Source of the DNA: Pseudomonadota bacterium | GTDB taxonomy: Bacteria > Pseudomonadota > Alphaproteobacteria > Rhizobiales > Methylopilaceae | Length of the DNA: 23,081 nucleotides | Direction: 5' to 3' | Assembly (NCBI GenBank): GCA_023430145.1 | Contig: JAEZCD010000208.1 | Coordinates: 1-23,081 of the forward strand | In this document: one piece after another, positions 21,520 to 23,081 of the stretch | Layout of the letters: every line of letters begins with the position of its first letter | Numbering within the stretch: position 1 is the first letter of the stretch | Notes under the pieces: model-generated | Databases searched by the model: none | The model's input: the letters and a program-made list of their open reading frames with translations, nothing else | Told to the model about the DNA's origin: nothing | Position numbers and translations under genes: made by a program

Positions 21520-23036
21520 CATCGCTGCACACCGGGCTGCGACGGATCGCGACCGCGACCGCGCTCGCCCTCCTCGCCGTGGCGCCACTCTCGCCCGGAG
21601 CCTTCGCGCAATCCCAACCGGTGATCATCGCCTCGGCCGAGGACATGACGAGCCTCGACCCGCATCTGCTCGACATCAACCACCCGACGGGCAGCGCCAT
21701 CTGGTCGATCTTCGACAGCCTCGTGCGCCGCGCGCCGGACGGCACGCCGGTGCCGCGCCTCGCGGAGTCCTGGAAACGGATGGACGACCGGACCTGGCGC
21801 TTCAACCTGCGCAAGGGCGTGAAATTCCACAATGGCGAGCCGTTCAACGCCGAGGCCGTGCGGATCAACTTCGAGCGCATGAGCAAGCCGCCCTTCTCGG
21901 CCGTGCAGCAGTTGCACGACCAGACGGGGCTCACCGACGTCAAGGTCGTCGACGAGTACACGATCGACCTCGTCACCAAGGAGCCGACCGTCAACATGCT
22001 CTACTGGCTCGCCGAGGCCTTCATCGGCGCGCCGAAATATCTCACCGAGACGGCGCCGGACGTGGTGGCGACGAAGCCCGTCGGCTCCGGGCCCTACAAG
22101 TTCGTCGAGTGGCGCAAGGGCGACCGCGTCGTGCTCGCCGCCAATCCGGACTATTTCGGCGGCGCGCCGCCGATCAAGGACGTCGTCTTCCGGGTCGTTC
22201 CGGAACTGTCGTCGCGCGTCAACGAGCTGCGCGCCGGCACCGTCGACGTCGCCGTCGGCCTGACGCCGGACAGCGCCGTCACGGCGAAAAGCGACAAGAG
22301 CGACGTGCAGATCGTCGAGGGCCTGCGCAAGATGCACATGGGCATCTCGATCAAGGGCGAGCAGCCGGCGCTGAAGGATCCGCGCGTCCGCCAGGCGCTG
22401 AACAACGCCGTCGACGTGCCGACCATCATCAAGACGCTGATGCGCGGCTCGACCTCGCCCCTCAAGAGCGTCGTCAACCCGCCGAACAACAATCCGGAGC
22501 TGACGCCGTTCGCCTACGATCCGGCCAAGGCCAAGGCGCTCCTGGCGGAAGCCGGATTCCCGAACGGCTTTCCGCTGACGATCGAGTGGTCGACCCGCTA
22601 TCCTGGCGGCAAGGAGGTCTCGGAGGTGGTCGCGGCCTATCTGCAACAGGTCGGCATCCAGCCGAAGGTGGAGGCGGTCGAGCTCGGCAAGTTCCGCGAG
22701 GGCCTCGGCAAGGCGAACCTGAAGGGCATCTATTATCAGGGCTGGGCGGCGCTGATTAACCCCTCGGTCGAGCTCGTGATCCTGACCTGCGGCCACATCG
22801 ACAATTCGAGTGGCTACTGCAATCCGGACTACGACAAGCTCGTCCACGAGGCAGCCAAGACGCTCGACGACGGCAAGCGCAAGGAGCTCGAGCTGGCGGC
22901 GCAGAAGATCGTCTGGAACGACGCGCCCTGGCTCTATCTCTGGCGGCTGCCGAACTATTATGGTGCGAGCAAGCGGCTCGACTACACGTTCCGGGCCGAC
23001 AACTATGTCGAGCCCTATCTGATGAAGCTGAAGTGA
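21516..23036 (+). CDS. Family 5 (dipeptide/oligopeptide-type) ABC substrate-binding protein
   Basis: A 506-residue periplasmic binding protein of the DppA/OppA family. The signal peptide covers about 1-31 (hydrophobic core ATALALLAVAPL, cleavage after AFA). Diagnostic segments are SLDPHLLDINHPTGSAI early in the mature chain, LRKGVKFHNGEPFNAEAVR, VGSGPYKFVEWRKGDRVVL with NPDYFGG, DPRVRQALNNAVD and FAYDPAKAKALLAEAGFP. The ligand may be a peptide, an opine or another amine-type compound. The ATG at 21516 has AGGAGGA about 7 nt upstream and overlaps the amidohydrolase stop. The permease and ATPase genes are not in the window and are expected just to the right, since only 45 bases remain after the stop. 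Confidence 0.9.
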   Translation: MTSLHTGLRRIATATALALLAVAPLSPGAFAQSQPVIIASAEDMTSLDPHLLDINHPTGSAIWSIFDSLVRRAPDGTPVPRLAESWKRMDDRTWRFNLRKGVKFHNGEPFNAEAVRINFERMSKPPFSAVQQLHDQTGLTDVKVVDEYTIDLVTKEPTVNMLYWLAEAFIGAPKYLTETAPDVVATKPVGSGPYKFVEWRKGDRVVLAANPDYFGGAPPIKDVVFRVVPELSSRVNELRAGTVDVAVGLTPDSAVTAKSDKSDVQIVEGLRKMHMGISIKGEQPALKDPRVRQALNNAVDVPTIIKTLMRGSTSPLKSVVNPPNNNPELTPFAYDPAKAKALLAEAGFPNGFPLTIEWSTRYPGGKEVSEVVAAYLQQVGIQPKVEAVELGKFREGLGKANLKGIYYQGWAALINPSVELVILTCGHIDNSSGYCNPDYDKLVHEAAKTLDDGKRKELELAAQKIVWNDAPWLYLWRLPNYYGASKRLDYTFRADNYVEPYLMKLK

Positions 23037-23081
23037 GCTGATCGTCGCCCGCGGCGCCCGGGGGGGCCGGGGGCAAAGAGG

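Overview
The window is about 23 kb of high-GC DNA. The codon use, the PodJ-like gene fragment, the dense polar-amino-acid ABC transporters with FCD-type GntR regulators, and the style of the intergenic palindromic repeats all suggest a Hyphomicrobiales (rhizobial-type) alphaproteobacterium. This placement is inference; there is no rRNA or marker gene here. I see no tRNA, CRISPR array, transposase or phage gene.

Layout. (1) 1-653, minus: the N-terminal part of an Ala/Glu-rich, probably coiled-coil protein that runs off the left edge. A CtrA-like site lies upstream. (2) 958-3137, minus: a two-gene unit with a 4-nt overlap, encoding a class I glutamine amidotransferase with an unrecognised N-terminal half and a D-2-hydroxyacid dehydrogenase. 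(3) 3319-9001, plus: an EhuBCDA-type (ectoine/hydroxyectoine-like) ABC importer followed by two tandem creatinase-fold M24 homologues of the ectoine-hydrolase (DoeA/EutD) type. An M20 deacylase (9185-10339, minus) and a divergent GntR regulator with two winged-helix segments (10405-11340, plus) close this module. Three different palindromic repeats fill its gaps. (4) 11427-17023, minus: a seven-gene unit encoding a DUF1989 protein, ABC ATPase, permease, agmatinase-type ureohydrolase, substrate-binding protein, FCD GntR regulator and DapA-family aldolase. (5) 17024-17940: a gene-poor, partly AT-rich gap. (6) 17941-23036: a BtpA/SgcQ-family TIM-barrel gene divergent from a DeoR regulator, then an amidohydrolase translationally coupled to an oligopeptide-type binding protein, whose permeases probably lie beyond the right edge.

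How the genes fit together. Regions 3, 4 and 6 each pair an import system with hydrolases acting on C-N bonds and with a local regulator, so the window looks like a block of nitrogen-scavenging catabolic cassettes. Region 3 resembles an ectoine-use locus but lacks doeB, doeC, doeD and ectABC, and it has two DoeA-like enzymes plus an M20 enzyme instead. Its substrate is therefore probably ectoine-like but may be different. Region 4 combines a ureohydrolase with a DUF1989 protein (a family that includes carboxyguanidine deiminase subunits), which points to a guanidino compound. A sigma-54-like -24/-12 element ahead of the ehu-type operon fits nitrogen control.
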